DNA from: Bugulina stolonifera | Taxonomy: Eukaryota > Bryozoa > Gymnolaemata > Cheilostomatida > Bugulidae | Length of the DNA: 64,000 nucleotides | Direction: 5' to 3' | Assembly (NCBI GenBank): GCA_935421135.1 | Contig: OW285193.1 | Location: 5,946,496 to 6,010,495 of the forward strand | Part shown: positions 12,501 through 27,500 of the stretch, piece after piece | How positions within the stretch are numbered: position 1 is the first letter of the stretch | Layout of the letters: each line of letters opens with the position of its first letter | Position numbers and translations under genes: made by a program | The notes under the pieces: model-generated | What the model saw: only the letters and a program-made list of their open reading frames with translations | The model's database searches: none | Told to the model about the DNA's origin: nothing

Positions 12501-15500
12501 GACTTGGAATCACTCAAGTCTCTCCTTGATCACCCAGCCAACATTGAGGTTAGTACTTAATGAGTACTTAATTGAGGCACTGTATAACTTGAGATAGATA
12601 CTTGGGACTCTGTGTATTAACTTGGTAAGTGACTTCATCTCTGACTCTCTGACTCTTTCGCTGGTTGTTGGACTTTTGTGGTTCGTACTCGTCATTGGCA
12701 CACGTCCAACTCTGAGTTTCTTAACCAGGGCTGTCTGACTCATTCAAACACACTGACTCACTTCTACCCATCTCGTCTTTTCTCTCCATTTCTCTCTATT
12801 GCTTTTGGTTATGTGCAGAACCACATGATAGACATCCAGCCTGTTGATCTCTGAATATACGTATATTTATGCACTCCCTCCCCTCCTGCTGATCCCAGAT
12901 TCCGGGTGGTTCACCATCTGCCTACCAACTGGTCCCATACTAAGAACCTTTGTTTAATAATTCTATTCTCATTATCCACTTGTATAGTATATACTCTTTG
13001 TAAGTAGAGAGAGTTATTTTCGTAGTGTGTGCTATAAATAGAAATGTAAGTAACTTGACTATGCTTACATGTTACTATCACAAGGTTTAACTTTGATGTT
13101 ACTCCTCTCTCCTGTTACAAACATTGTAGAAGATTGTCATGATAGTATTATCAGTTACTCAGTGCTATTATAATTGTAGTGTTATATTTCACTCACCCTG
13201 TCTCCTATTCAGTATGTTAATTATTGGAGCCCAGTCTAGCTTATGTACCTTGTAGGCATCTCTATGACCTCGGGCTACCTGAATATAAATGTCTAACTGC
13301 CCAGAAACAACAGTGTGAAACTTTGGTTAGGGCACAATTGGAATATCTACATGAAAAACCCTCAATGTGTACCCCATAATTTACAAATCTGCTGTGAGAT
13401 ATCTGTTTTAGGACCCGCCCCTAAATTATTGTATAACCTACAATGTAACCTGTATTACTGTATAACTTACAGTGTAACCTGTATTACTGTATAACTTACA
13501 GTGTAACCTGTATTACTGTATAACTTACAGTGTAACCTGTATTACTGTATCACTTACAGTGTAACCTGTATTACTGTATAACTTACAGTGTAACCTGTAT
13601 TACTGTATAACTTACAGTGTAACCTGTATTACTGTATCACTTACAGTGTAACCTGTATTACTGTATAACTCACAATGTAACCTGTATTATTGTATAACTT
13701 ACAATGTAACCTGTATTACTGTATAACTTACAATGTAACCTGTATTACTGTATAACTTACAATGTAACCTGTATTACTGTATAACTTACACTGTAACCTA
13801 CATGGTATATCAAACAGCTGACTGAATAATAATTATGTTTCCATGATAAAACTGAACAACCACAATCATGAGCAATAATATCACTACTTGCTTTGTTTTA
13901 TTACAAGCTTTCATTTTAGTTATTTTTAGTAAAAGTATTTAGCCTTATTCATTAGACTTCATCTTGGCTGTATGGGGCTATGTTCTACCCACCCTTGCAG
14001 AAGTTGGGTATTTTATGAGGTGTCAGATATACTGGACGTGTAGATCAGAGTAGATCACAGATGCTGTATTGTTTTATCTTGTTGGGTGTAGATAACGTGT
14101 ACATATATCAGCATGTGTCTATAATACTATACTACATATACTATATACAATGTACAGTAAGTACAGAGGTATAGATATAGCAGCATATGTACAATAGTTT
14201 CTCTCTTGACAGATAACTAGATACATGTGCTACTAGATAATAACTAGAGTGTTATTACATGTAGTAGTGTATACTGAACTATACTGTTTATGGACTTTGT
14301 CCCAAGTCATCTTGTTTACATACTCTGATCTGCTGACTAGTACATGGATTAACACGGATTAATAAGGATTATCTACTCTAAAATACTATTCTGTGGATAT
14401 TACCCATTCACTCATCTCTAACTAATAGCTGTCTTCCTCACTCTCGACTCACACACATGTTATTGTTGTGTCTCTGCTGATAGTACTGTTTCACTGTGAC
14501 TCTAACAGCTAACAGACAGAATGGAGGGTCTCGAGGGACTCATGCAGGTAAGACTATGGGGTCTAGTTACGCAGGTAAAACTGAAAGGTGTGGGTGTTCC
14601 ACATGTGTTTACACACTGCAGCTCTGTGGACTCCTCCATTTCCAGTATCTGTAGAGGAATCAGCTCCTACCAATGATTGAACTCTCCACTGCGACTAGTT
14701 GTCATGTGGAGCAGCTGATTGGTCAATTGCTCCCATCACACGATACTGTTATTACTTACTTTTTAATACCGGTGCTTACGTAGTAAGTGCAGGTACATGT
14801 ACAATGCATATTGTTACATTTAATACCTTTAATACCTGTTTGTGAACTCAGGCTATTTTTCTGCTTGTAGAAACTGCAGGCAGAGTTGGTTAGTTTAAAG
14901 GAAGAAGTTACAACCCTGAACACAAGTGCTGTTGATATATCTAGTAAGGGGAACAACTACAGAGATCAGATAACTCCCATTATTAGCTCTGTTAACAGTA
15001 CATATGAACAACTTTCTAGCTCTACACAGGTATGTTGTGGGTTTTCCTAGCTAGAGTAATGTCCTTTTACACTGGATATGAACTACATAAAACATTTATT
15101 GAAAAAAGTTAACATTTCTCTGATAGATGTTTTATAATTGCTCTTTTTATAGAGCACCCTATTAGCACTGATGTACCCTTATAGCTGTATATACATATAT
15201 CATATACATTGTCAGCCTCAATTCATTCTCTGTGTTGCCTATTCATTTATCAGTAGTTATAATAGTCAAGCTGGTTTCTGATTTCTTCCATTTTGTTTGT
15301 TCATATTCTTAGAACGAGTAGTTATGTAATAATATACATTCTATAAGTGATTCATGCATGTATGTAGCAAGGAAACGTGTAGAATATTTATGGCTATGCT
15401 ATGCTATAATACATGGCTCATTTTGCAACATTGTTACTATTAGATTATGCAAATATTTGGAATACCAATGTATCCACAGTCTATCTTCTGAGTATCATCA

Positions 15501-18500
15501 ATACAGCACAGATATGTTAGTCATGTGTACAGTATATGTACTTTTAGTCTATGTCTATTATCTTACAGTTGAACAATGAAGAAGTAGTGAAGGCGTCTGT
15601 TGCTACTTTTCTCTCGGAGCCTGCAGGGGGCGCCACTACACAGATGGATACAGATACCGACAGCTCTACAGAGACAGTTAGGGTATTTCTAGAGCTCAAG
15701 GAGCACTTATCTAGGACATGCAGTCCCTATGAGGTGGCCTCGCTGTTTGCCAAGTGTGAAGTAATGGAGTCGGAGTTGCCCACTCATGAGAAAGATGAAT
15801 TCACTTCACTACTGGTAGGCACTATGAACAGTACATATAGTTACATAACATAGTAAATAGACATACATTTATGTACAGTGTATTATAACTAGTAACATGG
15901 AATGTTGACTCTGCTCTGCATGTCTATTATATGCAAGTAGGTACAAGTCTAAATTCACAAGAGTAGTGTATAATAATTATACTAATATAATTATTGTATA
16001 CATGTACTAACAGCATGTAACGCTTATGTGTATAAATGCATGTACATGTACAGCCAACCTATATAACATACAATTTGTGTATTACACTTATATTAGTGCT
16101 GTTACCCAGTGTATAATTCACTTGTATTCTATACTTATACAGCTACATGTATATAGTCTAAACATGTACAAATGTAGACATTATTATCTGTATGTTTATT
16201 CAAAGTAGTAGCCTGCAGAGGGAACCTGCTGTGAATTCCTCCACTATTTACCACTCTAATTATCTACTGTAATTATTAACTGTAAACTTGTCTCAATCTT
16301 TACTAACTACTGTATATCACCAAATCATTGCCTGGCATCACACAGGCCAGGGGCGGGTCCCTGGCAGGGATATTACATTGTATGTATTATGTTATCAATA
16401 GCTAACATGAGATATTTTTTGAAGCAAAAACTAAGTTCCCAACAATAACAACAGATGATCTCCATCAAGAGCTTACGATCATTGTGTGTCTAAGTGGTAG
16501 GCCTGCACCGGTGTTGCCTCCCCACTGATATTCGGTTTTTGGGGTGGTGGTAATCAAACACCGGTTGACACCGGTTCTCTTGTGCCTAGTCTCATTCGGT
16601 GTCAACCGATGCCAAATTTGGATCGATATACCGAACCGCACCGGACCCCTTGATCCTAGTCTCAAGCGGTGTCAGACGGTGTCAACTTTGGTTCGATATA
16701 CCGAATCGAACTGGTCCGGTTCGATAACATCGAACTACACCGAACCATCGATATATCGTTTGGGCACGGTGCCGGTGCGATTCGGTGCATAAAAAATTTG
16801 CCGATGTGTAACACCGAGGGTTCACACACCGTTTACATCGTTTGAAACCGAAACACCGTGCAGGCCTACTAAGTGGGCATGTTTAATATTAAGGTCTCAT
16901 GCTGTTTTGGAATTGTCTTACCACTGGACTGTAAAATAGCAAGTTTATACAGTAGGTATATTATAAGGTAACCTGAGGTGCTTATGTCAACCAAAGTGGC
17001 TATGTATATACATATATGTATACACTGTACATGTATATACATATTAGATATGAGCTAGAACCAAGTCAAGTGCACTCACTAAATACAGTGTACAGTGTTC
17101 AGTTCAGGTACATACTGTATATAGACATAGTCTGCTAGCTTATCTTGTTTGTACACATTCCTTAAGTTGTATGACAACCAGCAACAGGTAGGTGTACTCA
17201 CGTGTTCACCAATAATACAGGTAGAGCCGCTACTTAGTCATAGACATAATTTTATTACCTACAGTATACATCTATATGTATATACAGTGTGTGTTTGAGA
17301 TACACCATATTATTACATTATCTGATGAGTGCTATTTTATAACATGAGTATTTACTAATAGTACACCAATAATAATTAGCCTATGTTACCATTAACACTA
17401 TATTTACAAATATTACGAGCCGTTACTCTTTACCAAGTAGAGTTTCACGTATAATATGAAAAACTTACCGGTTTCACTTCCCGCTATTAATCCCAGGAAA
17501 GAAAGCAATGGTCTAAAGAGATCTGCATTTTTTCTACTTTTGGGGTGGGGAAGGCACTTCACCAATAGCAAAGTAACTGAACTAGCACAGGAGCATTATA
17601 AGGTTGAATGTTCCTTGCTAAACGGGAATCGAACCTAAATCTCACACATAAAAGTCCAGAGCTCTAACCACTAGGTTATATGTATGTAAACATGTAATAT
17701 CTATCTACAGTCTACACAGTGCACTGTGTGTATTTTAAAGCCTTTTTACTTTTGTACAAGTTTTTTATGAGATTTTGTATCTGTAAGTGTGTAAACTTCA
17801 ATTTAGTGTTGAATTCTCCGCTTAACATCCGACATACATGTATGCATTCTGTGCTAGCACTGTACTAGTAGGCATACACTGTATGCATGTGGGCCTACAT
17901 GACTTGTACAGTCTCACCTCTTTGTGAATGTCTTTGGGGCATGTAAGTGTACGTCATATAAATTATGTAGTCTTTATCAGGGTTTATGGGGCAGAAAATT
18001 AAATAGTTTTCCAAAAATTCTTTCAAGAAGATGGCTTGCTCCGACTCACTGATCAGCACAATGCACTTTATCAGGGTTTATGGGGCTCTAATGTTCAAAC
18101 GGCTCAGTGAGTTGGCCAACTCTGTCATCATCTGTAATCTCTCACATCATCTGGGGAAATCTGAGGACTGGTTGCGTTACTGTTATGTTAATGTTCCCAC
18201 AGCGTGTGTCACATGATAACGCTATGTAATACGTGACTTACAGGCTGAATGGAATGGTAGACGGAACAGCACTGTAGCTCGTTGGCAGAACTACCAGCTG
18301 AGTTGGACTCGTATGTCTCTGAAACTGAAGGAGCTGGAAGATAAGCTAGACATGGCTCAGACTCAGTCTGATCTCCTTAAGGTGAAGGTCATTTAATGGA
18401 GCATAGGCTATTTTTATGCATGCTGTATATATTTGTGATTGATCAACGAAACAGCTGTTAGTAAACCAGAGAACGTACACCGTAGTTGTATCCATGTATT

Positions 18501-21500
18501 GCATATACCTGCTTGTGATCTTCTATTTGGGTTTAGGCAATGTAGCGTTATCAATTTTTCATATAAGTAACTTATAATTATGTAGGCCTATACATATTTT
18601 ACACAGGAAATAGAAGATGAGATCGCTCGAAGGCAGGTAGACATCAATGCACTGAACGAGCAAGCTGAAGAGCTCACTGAGCATGATACGCCCCCAATAG
18701 ATCAGCAACTACTTCAACTCAACCAGAAATGGGTTGGCATTAGGTCTAGGGTTGCTAACTTTAAACCGACCAATGGTATGGCTCCTCACACTAACGGTAC
18801 AGCTCAGTTATCTCCCCCGACTAAGCAGAAGTATGAATATGCAGTGATTAATAAGAATAGGAAGAATGGGGCGGAGCTAGTCGTCAGCCCTGAGATAGCT
18901 TTTAGTGTCGAATCAGAGAGGGTCGTCACAAAGAGAGAGATGAATTTGTCACTCGAATCTCCCTCTACACCGATCAATAACAATGTGCTATTCGTTACGT
19001 CATCATCGACCGAGACAAGCGGTACTTCCCCCTCAAAGAGCCTCACTCCAGGAAGTGGAATTGATGTAGACGATGCGTCGATATCCCTAGAAGACATGAC
19101 TGCATCCACCTCTAGTAAACGCTCAATAGTAGTGACAGACCTGGATGAAGCTGCTAAGACAGCGAGTAGAGATAGCCTACAGCAAGGATTATCTGCAGAT
19201 AGTGAGGAGGGCGTGGAGATGGTTAGGAGGCTGGCATCACGAGTTGGTATCCTACAGCAGCAGCTGAAGAGTAGCGGCATAGAAGTGGACCAGTATACCC
19301 ATGAGAATTTCAGTTCTTCCCAGCACATACTTAAGGTAGGGTGATCTGAGACCCACCCGCTATTGTTCTGTTCGCTACTTACTCTCAGTCTATTCCTAGC
19401 ATACGGAAGTAGCATTATTTATATTCCAGAGAGAGTTGTGCTGTTAGCGGGCTTGCCAAGCTGTACTGGTGGAAATCAGGTAGTTTAATATTTTGGTGGG
19501 TTGTATCCATTTTGCACCCAAATTTGAGTTGAAAATCAGGGAGTCTGCTGCGAAATCGTGGAGACATGGCAAGCTTGGCTATTAGGTTATTACAACAGTT
19601 ATACAATAATATCTGACATGAAGGGGTCTACTGATCAATGGAGACATGTTCTTAGTTGGCTATTTTTATATAATTAATTTTATCAGTAAAACACACAAAA
19701 TTGAACTAATATAGGCATACCGCATACAGTCACTCCTTGCTTGCAGTTATAGTAACAAGTAATAACTCTAAGATAAGATAAGTATATTAGTGGAGTAGGC
19801 AGTTACATTGTATGTACATGTGTGCAGCACTTTGAAGAGGCAATTTAACCGCTACTTACTGTCATACCGTACTTGTTGAATAGTCATATAAATAATAGCA
19901 TCTCAAATCCTTGATAATTTACTGTCAATTTTACACAGGCCATTGAACTCATTTTATACCAAAAATATAATGTCAAACTAGATTAAATTTACAATATTAA
20001 CTCAATTTATTTCCATTAAAATTGCCAAAATCCATATTTATGTTGAAACAAATTATTTACTATGTTATTTTCTGTAAACAAACTCTCATCATGTGTGTTG
20101 GTACTAATGTAGATCTACTGATAGCCTGTGTTCTCTCACTTGTAGTCAGTTCGAGTTTCGATGGAAGTGTTGGAAGAAGACATCAAACAGACTGAAGCTA
20201 GACTAAAGGCACAGTCATTGTATAGTTCATCTGCAGTGAATGAAATACTAGACAATCTCAATGATTCATGGAATCTCCTCAATACCAGCTATAAAGAGTT
20301 ACAGAGGTGGGCAACTCCAACTTTATACCTGTATACCATATATATAGGCCTTAGAGCTTGTTTAATCATCCACTTATACTAGGGACAGTTCTCAGGTTCT
20401 GTCCTTAATTCTAAGTCTATTGTACACATGTAAGTGGTGTGATTAAGGGTCAACTTGTGTTCTTGTTTCAAGCTTGATAGTTGTCTTCCTACGTTCAATT
20501 TTATTCCGTATTACCTGCTTAGATTTTACCTTGTATTTAGAGTAATTGGAGCATACATACTTGCTAAAATAATATAAATCATACCTCAATGCGGAGAACC
20601 TATCAAAAGTCACACTTTTCAAGTGCATGTGGACACAAAATTTACATACATTAAGTTATTAAACTACCTTTATCCCTTGATTGGATAATTTCAACAAAAT
20701 TTTGTTTTATTAAAGCAACTTTGATGAAGCGCTTACTCTGTGGACTCAGTTCCACAACTTATTGCGGGTGATCACCACCTGGCTGGATAACACTGAGAAG
20801 GTGTTGAAACGGGGCCGTGATAGAAGTGGAGAACTCATTATATCACAAGCCAAGGAAGCACAGAAGGTGAATATGTGAAAGTGTAAAGTTTTAATATACA
20901 TGTAGTAATATAGCCTACTCACTCAGTTAGCAGAGGATGACACTGTAGATAGTTGTACATATTATCCAATGTGTATGTTCATGTAGGTTAGCTGTGTGTA
21001 GTACATGACCGTATATCCAACTGACCTTTTTTATTCACGTACACAAAGTATTCACTATTTTCAATTGGATGTGAACGTTGTAAAAATGCGGTTTGTGAAC
21101 ACAAGATGTCAATAAAGTATGTCGTTATCCAATTAAAATGTAGGCCTATATTTTTCCATAGCACATAGTATATTATATTATACAATAAGTATAGTATTTG
21201 TGTGCAAGGTTGGCATTTGTCTATGTCTATGCAGGTTATACTTGTATCCTACAATAGAACTTTTGGATTGATTGGAGTACTAGTACCTCTCTTTTACTTG
21301 TTACCATGTAACTTGTACAAGTGTTTAGCCTGTGTTTCTGTTTGGATTAGGACTTGGAGGATGGTATGTCTGAACACCAGGCTATCGTACACAGTCTGGC
21401 TAGGACAGCTGTGCCACTAGCAGCTAAACTCATCCCCTCAGATGCTGAGCGTATTACCAATAAAGTAGCTACAGTGACCTCTAGATGGAGACAGTTGACT

Positions 21501-24500
21501 CTAGAGATCAGAGGCCGTAAACCAAGGTGAGTTGCTCGCCGTTTACACATATTTCTGTGCGTCCGTGTGCGTAAGCATGCATACATGAGCACCTCACTAG
21601 TCTAGTAATATAATAGATTCATAGAAACATGCGGGGAGACAACTTCAATTTCTTTAGTAATTTGTATTCCTTCTATCCCAACCTATGTGTGATTTTGTTG
21701 AATACCCATAGCCTTGGGTCCTGCATCCCACGGAATAATTAAACACTAAACAGGAACTCATACTACTGTACGTCTGCAAGTAGTCTACTGTATCCATTCT
21801 CTGTTCAGTTTATGTAACTCTGTTGTTTCTCTGGCCGTCTAGTGTATACCTACAACGACTAACCAGCTTTCCACATTGGCAAGCAGCTTTAGATCTTGCT
21901 CACAGGTAATAATGCAATGCGGGGCATTCTTCCTTCACCCCGTATTGTTGCGTTTAAATGTATTTCACCCTCAGCTAACTAATGCTGTGACTACCATGGT
22001 AACACACTGTAATATGATTCTCTTATACTGTTGCACTTATTTGGTTTATCTTCCTTCACTCTCTGGTTCTTCTCTTCCGATAGAATCAAACATCTGGGTA
22101 ACACTTGGTTATGATTTGGAAAAAGCTCTCATCTATGACATCACATCCTGTTAACATCTTATTAACTTCCTGGTTTGTTTTATTTTTGGGATGCTGCCGT
22201 GTATTTAGCCATACCCTTTAACGGACCTCATAAGCGAACCAAAATAAGGGCGACAGAAACTGGGTTCATAGTGGAAGTCGAAGGGGAAGTGGAATTTGAA
22301 CCCTTGACCCTCAGGTCTTCCGATTAAGATTAACGCAAGGGACTCATTGAACTCAAGGACTCCCTGACACAACCACCTGTATGTTCACTAGGTTGTGAGT
22401 GGTGCAGTCCAGCTAGTACGTGCGTTAATATAAACTAATACATACCAATATTGTAAGTGCTTTGCAGTATAGAGAGTTATTTCCCCCTGATATAAAATGT
22501 GTGGTAGAGTAAGATAACTCTGACAATTGAAAGTAACCAGGGCTCATTTTTCATTGGTCACAACCGTAACATAACATTTGGCACAGCTGTAAAACTCATT
22601 AGCGCCAATCTGTTACTCTCACAGTTAGAAGTTGCCATTTGTGAACAGTCGAAGATGGACTATTCCCACACATGTGGAATCTTGTCTTTGGCTAGTCATA
22701 AATCAATCTCTTTCCCAAAAAATATTAACATATAAAACATGAACGCTTATCTCATAGTTAGGTCTCATAGTCATTATAGAACATAGCGTAGAAAATGTGC
22801 AACTAAAATGTAGTTACTTGAGTTGTGAATTGAATAACAGGCAAGACAAGCGTGCGCTAGTACTACAGGTGTAGAAGAGTTATATACACATCACTCATCC
22901 ATTTATAACAAGATATGCAAAGACAACGTAAAACTTTATTTACTAATTCCTTTATACATGTACTTGTGTCATTAATTTATTTACATGTACATGTTAATTA
23001 TAATTCAACGCTTCTGGGCAATTCATACCAACTCTATTGAGCAAGGAGCACATTATATCGGGAGGCCCTGTTCTACCCTTCTATACGTAATTATATTGAT
23101 ATGAGTGACACGGGCTACAAATGAGATATTGTGAATGAACAGTATAATAATAATAATTGTTTTGCATAACATACATGGACTGTAAATATATACATGACGT
23201 ATGGCATGGGTGGAGATGTCACAGCTGATCTATTTTATGTAAATTCATTGGCAACGATTAGTTGAGGTATTCAATGCTTGGAATCATCTCTAAACACTTA
23301 TGAATAGCGACAGTGTTCATAGTCGGCTAGATATATACATTATTTATATCACTTACACTACTACACACAGATATAACATAGCTACTAGATATATAGCCTA
23401 CCTGCATTGTACTTGGACTGAGGCTAACTAGTTACTACTCAACACAGACACACACGTCTGCTATTTCTCCTCAGCTGAGTGGACTGAGTTACTGCTTTAA
23501 CTACGAGGCATACATCTACCCGACACCTGCAAAGCACGTCTACGCTACACTTTTACGTTATACGTCTGCTGACTACAAGCTGTTATACGTCTGCTGACTA
23601 CTAGCTGTTATACGTCTGCTGACTACAAGCCGTTATACGTCTGCTGACTACTAGCTGTTATACGTCTGCTGACTACTAGCTGTTATACGTCTGCTGATTA
23701 CTAGCTGTAGGACGTCTGCTGACTACTAGCTGTTATACGTCTGCTGACTATAACTAGCTGTTATACGTCTGCTGACTACTAGCTGTAGGACGTCTGCTGA
23801 CTACTAGCTGTAATACATCTGCTAACTACTAGCTGTTATACGTCTGCTGATTACTAGCTGTAACATGCTAACATACTCCTCTCTCCACCCCTACTCAACA
23901 TGAGTAGAAGTAGGCCGTTCTGGAAGTACAATTTTTACTCCAAGTCTTGTATTCTTTGGATACGACGTGTTCGTACTCATATTCAAGATAATGGCGTCAG
24001 GTAATACACTCATCCATGTACTAATGAGACAATACATATGCAGAATTGGTGTATTGAAGCAAACTTAGCACATTCACTGTTACTTGGGTATTTAACGCAG
24101 CTGCCGTATATTGGGAGGAGCTAAAGTAGCGGGTAGTTTGGTAGTTTGCATGTTAATCTAAAGTCTCGAGGTCCATTAAATGGAATGGCTAACTACAGGG
24201 CAGCACAACCATTCACTATTGCTGTATAATTCAGTCTTCATTCCCATCAATGTACTGCTGTACATGTGTATCTGGTAACAAGGGTTCCATCTGAATAACG
24301 CACTAACCATATGAGGTAGTTCTGATAGCCAGTTTGGACATGGCACTCAAAATATGTATCAGAATTCAAAAGGCAACTTCAAGTCCGTGGTTAATCCTTG
24401 TACTTGGCTTTATCTGTGAAATGGCTCCAAATGGTGGCATTAACCCTAAAAAGGTTTTTTGTTTTTTATTCTTGTCCTACATGTACATCAGTCAGTGTGA

Positions 24501-27500
24501 TATAGATATGATATAACTATACTGATGTACACCTGAAGCGTAAGTTAATTAATAGTCTAAGTATTGACTTGGCATAATATGTGAGCATCAATAGTCATTC
24601 ATCTCCAACATTTCATATTTCCGTAGTGATAGATTTTCTGATTGTGTGACAGGCAACTGTAACAGTTATAAAATCATAATGCATCATGGAAAATACAAAT
24701 TGTTCTGCTTAAATTTCGATAAAGAACATCAGCTATGTCAAATTTATGTGAAATTGTTGGAATTTGAGCAGTACACAAGATGGCCTGTCTGCAGTTGTTT
24801 ATAAGTAGCAATAATCTATATATTGGCTTACAGGTTGGACACCATGGCTGACTCGGGCAAGTGCCTGGATGTGATGGATGATCTCTCCTTCTGGCTGGAT
24901 GAGACTGAGATTATCATATCAGCATCACCTGATTATACGGATGAGCTGAGTCTAAGGGACACCCTTGAGAAGGTCAAGGTAAGATTACTGTCTCCCTCTC
25001 TTACATTTACTCAATAACAGTTATCTTATGGCAGACACTTACTAGAACTGTTTAGAACTTTTTAGAAGGGTGACTCCCATGCAGCAGACAAGTGGTTGTC
25101 CATTAATTTCCCCCCTGGTTCATCAACAAAGCTGTCTCGACAGTCAGTAGTCGGTAGTCGGTATCTGGTAGTCGGTAGTTAGTAGTCGGTAGCTAGTAGT
25201 CGGTAGCTAGTAGTCGGTAGCTAGTAGTCGGTAGCTAGTAGTCGGTAGCTAGTAGTCGGTAGCTAGTAGTCGGTAGCTGGTAGTCGGTAGCTAGTAGTCG
25301 GTAGCTAGTAGTCGGTAGCTAGTAGTCGGTAGCTAGTAGTCAATAGCTAGTAGTCGGTAGCCGGTAGTCGATAGTTAGTAGTCGGTAGCTAGTAGTCAGT
25401 AGCTAGTAGTCGATAGTTAGTAGTAGGTAGCTAGTAGTTTGTTCATTGTAGCCTTGTACAGTATACTAGCCTATAATACATGTAGTTAAATATTAAACCA
25501 TCACTTGTAAATTGATAACCATCTATGAAATAAATTGTATGTAGGTTATGACTTTCATGGGTGAGGAGTTGTGCTGAATAGGCTTCTTATAAATAATAGA
25601 ATATGTATACAGGTCCTAACAATATATAATATTATGGTATGTACATGTACATGTAATATGCATATACATGTAATATACAATAGATAGTATGTAAGTGCAT
25701 ATAGTACATAACATAACATATATTCTATGTATACAAACCCTTATAATGTAGTATATTTAGTATATAGTTATTATATTACTAATAGCATATTGTCATATAA
25801 TTGGTCGACCAGCAGATACAAGTACACTGTATCTACCAATTAGTTTTGTTTGTCTAAGCTAGAAAAATCAGAAAATCTTTCTTTTTTTTCACACATCTGC
25901 TCCTGTATGTACATTTATATGGGTTATATGCGGTTAGACTTTACGATTACATCAACTTGCATGGAGGAAACCAGTGTTATAGTAACTGACATTTTGGTTA
26001 CATATTAGGATATACATGCATATTGTATAATACTGATATTACAGCCCACATGTCACTATAATATCTGGATATATGTCAAAACTCCAATAAAACTATTATA
26101 GACCGTCATTCTTAAGAAAAGTGAAAATGGCAGAATCAATAGTTACTAGTCTAAAGAAGATACAATAGCCATAATGGATTGCATAATTTATATTAATAAT
26201 ATAATATATACAATGTATTTATACACATATTTTATCGATATTATATGTCAGAGCATGTGGTGCCACTTAGCTGGCTGTCTGTTGATTTGACGTTATATGA
26301 GGTTGGGTAGTGATTAACCCACACACCTCCATGTCTCTGTAATGACACTCCATGTGGTCGGGCTTGCAGTCGTCAAGTCGGGAGTTGTCATCTCTTTGTC
26401 CCATTGTTCTTCCCGTAATATTTTTGTGAACGCAATAAACATAGTTACTACTACACGGAATATTAGCAATAGCTACTCAACTCAAGAAATAGGATGAGGT
26501 TTGGAATGGCCATAGATTTTATAAAAATATTAAAAATTGAAAACTGCCTTGAATACATTGTATATTTGTCCTCAGTAAGAGGAATTTGGGCTGATTGCCA
26601 GCTTTTTACAGGATACTTTTTGAATTCTTATTTATGACTTACACGTAATTGTGCATGTAACACACCACAGTGTGGAGTATAGGCACATGTGTCTGATGGT
26701 AGAAACTTTGTTATGATTTGACTTGTCCCATGAACACGTTGTTAATAGATGGTAACTCTCAGTGAATAGAGTGGTAGACTGAGTTCTAATAGTATGTATG
26801 AATGTTTACAGGACCGTAGGGAGGAACTTCCCCATAAGAAGGAAGCTGTAGAATTTGTAGCAAGGAGCTCTAAAGACCTTTGGGATTTACCTGGACTCAA
26901 GGCAGATGACAAGGAAAAGTTGGGTAGAGATATGCAGAGGATAAACAGGAAGTGGACAATGGTGGGTAGTGCGGGCAGGTTAGGTGTATACCATATGTAT
27001 ACCACTGTCACCTGTAATACGTGAATGTAACAAATATGTGGGTATGCTGTAACGCTATAAACCATAATTTAACACAACTTGTACTTGTACTTGTTTTATA
27101 TTATCATTTATATTATATTGACAAATTCCTTGCAAAAAGAAAGATCATTTACATGTACATACATAGATGCGAAAGAAAATCATTGAATTGAGGGAACAAC
27201 TTCCAGATTTACAATTAGGATAATGATTGTTATGCAATTCCCTCGCTGACTGTGGCAGTACAATTAGTAAAATTCAGGACAGAGAAGTGATTCTTTGGAA
27301 TGTCTCCCTGTGGATTCACTTCCTTCTTACTCTTACTAATAAGACTATGACATCATTTCCTTTCAGATAAAGAAGAGTATAGAAGACAGACAAAGGTACC
27401 TTGAGTCGTGTATTGAAAACCTAGAGGATCTTCTCTTTGAGATCGGTAAACTAAATGAAGAACTCTGGCAAGCTATTGAAGACTTGGAACCTAAGATGGG

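Larger units (their letters stand above)
21527..24833 (+). other. Long intron between e23 and e24
   Basis: 3.3 kb holding the possible SINE at 22200 and the 25-bp minisatellite. The joining phase (two bases plus one) leaves no need for a missing exon. Confidence 0.6.

Noticed and set aside
17590..17690. Possible tRNA gene on the - strand
   Set aside because: Box A and box B are good, but there is no acceptor stem and the sequence continues into a SINE body shared with 6574-6795.
18031..18216. Open frame just before e19
   Set aside because: It ends before the e19 acceptor in another frame, and including it would break the phase between e18 and e19.
23530..23870. Regular repeats resembling a CRISPR array
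   Set aside because: Units are contiguous with no unique spacers, and the surroundings are plainly an animal gene.
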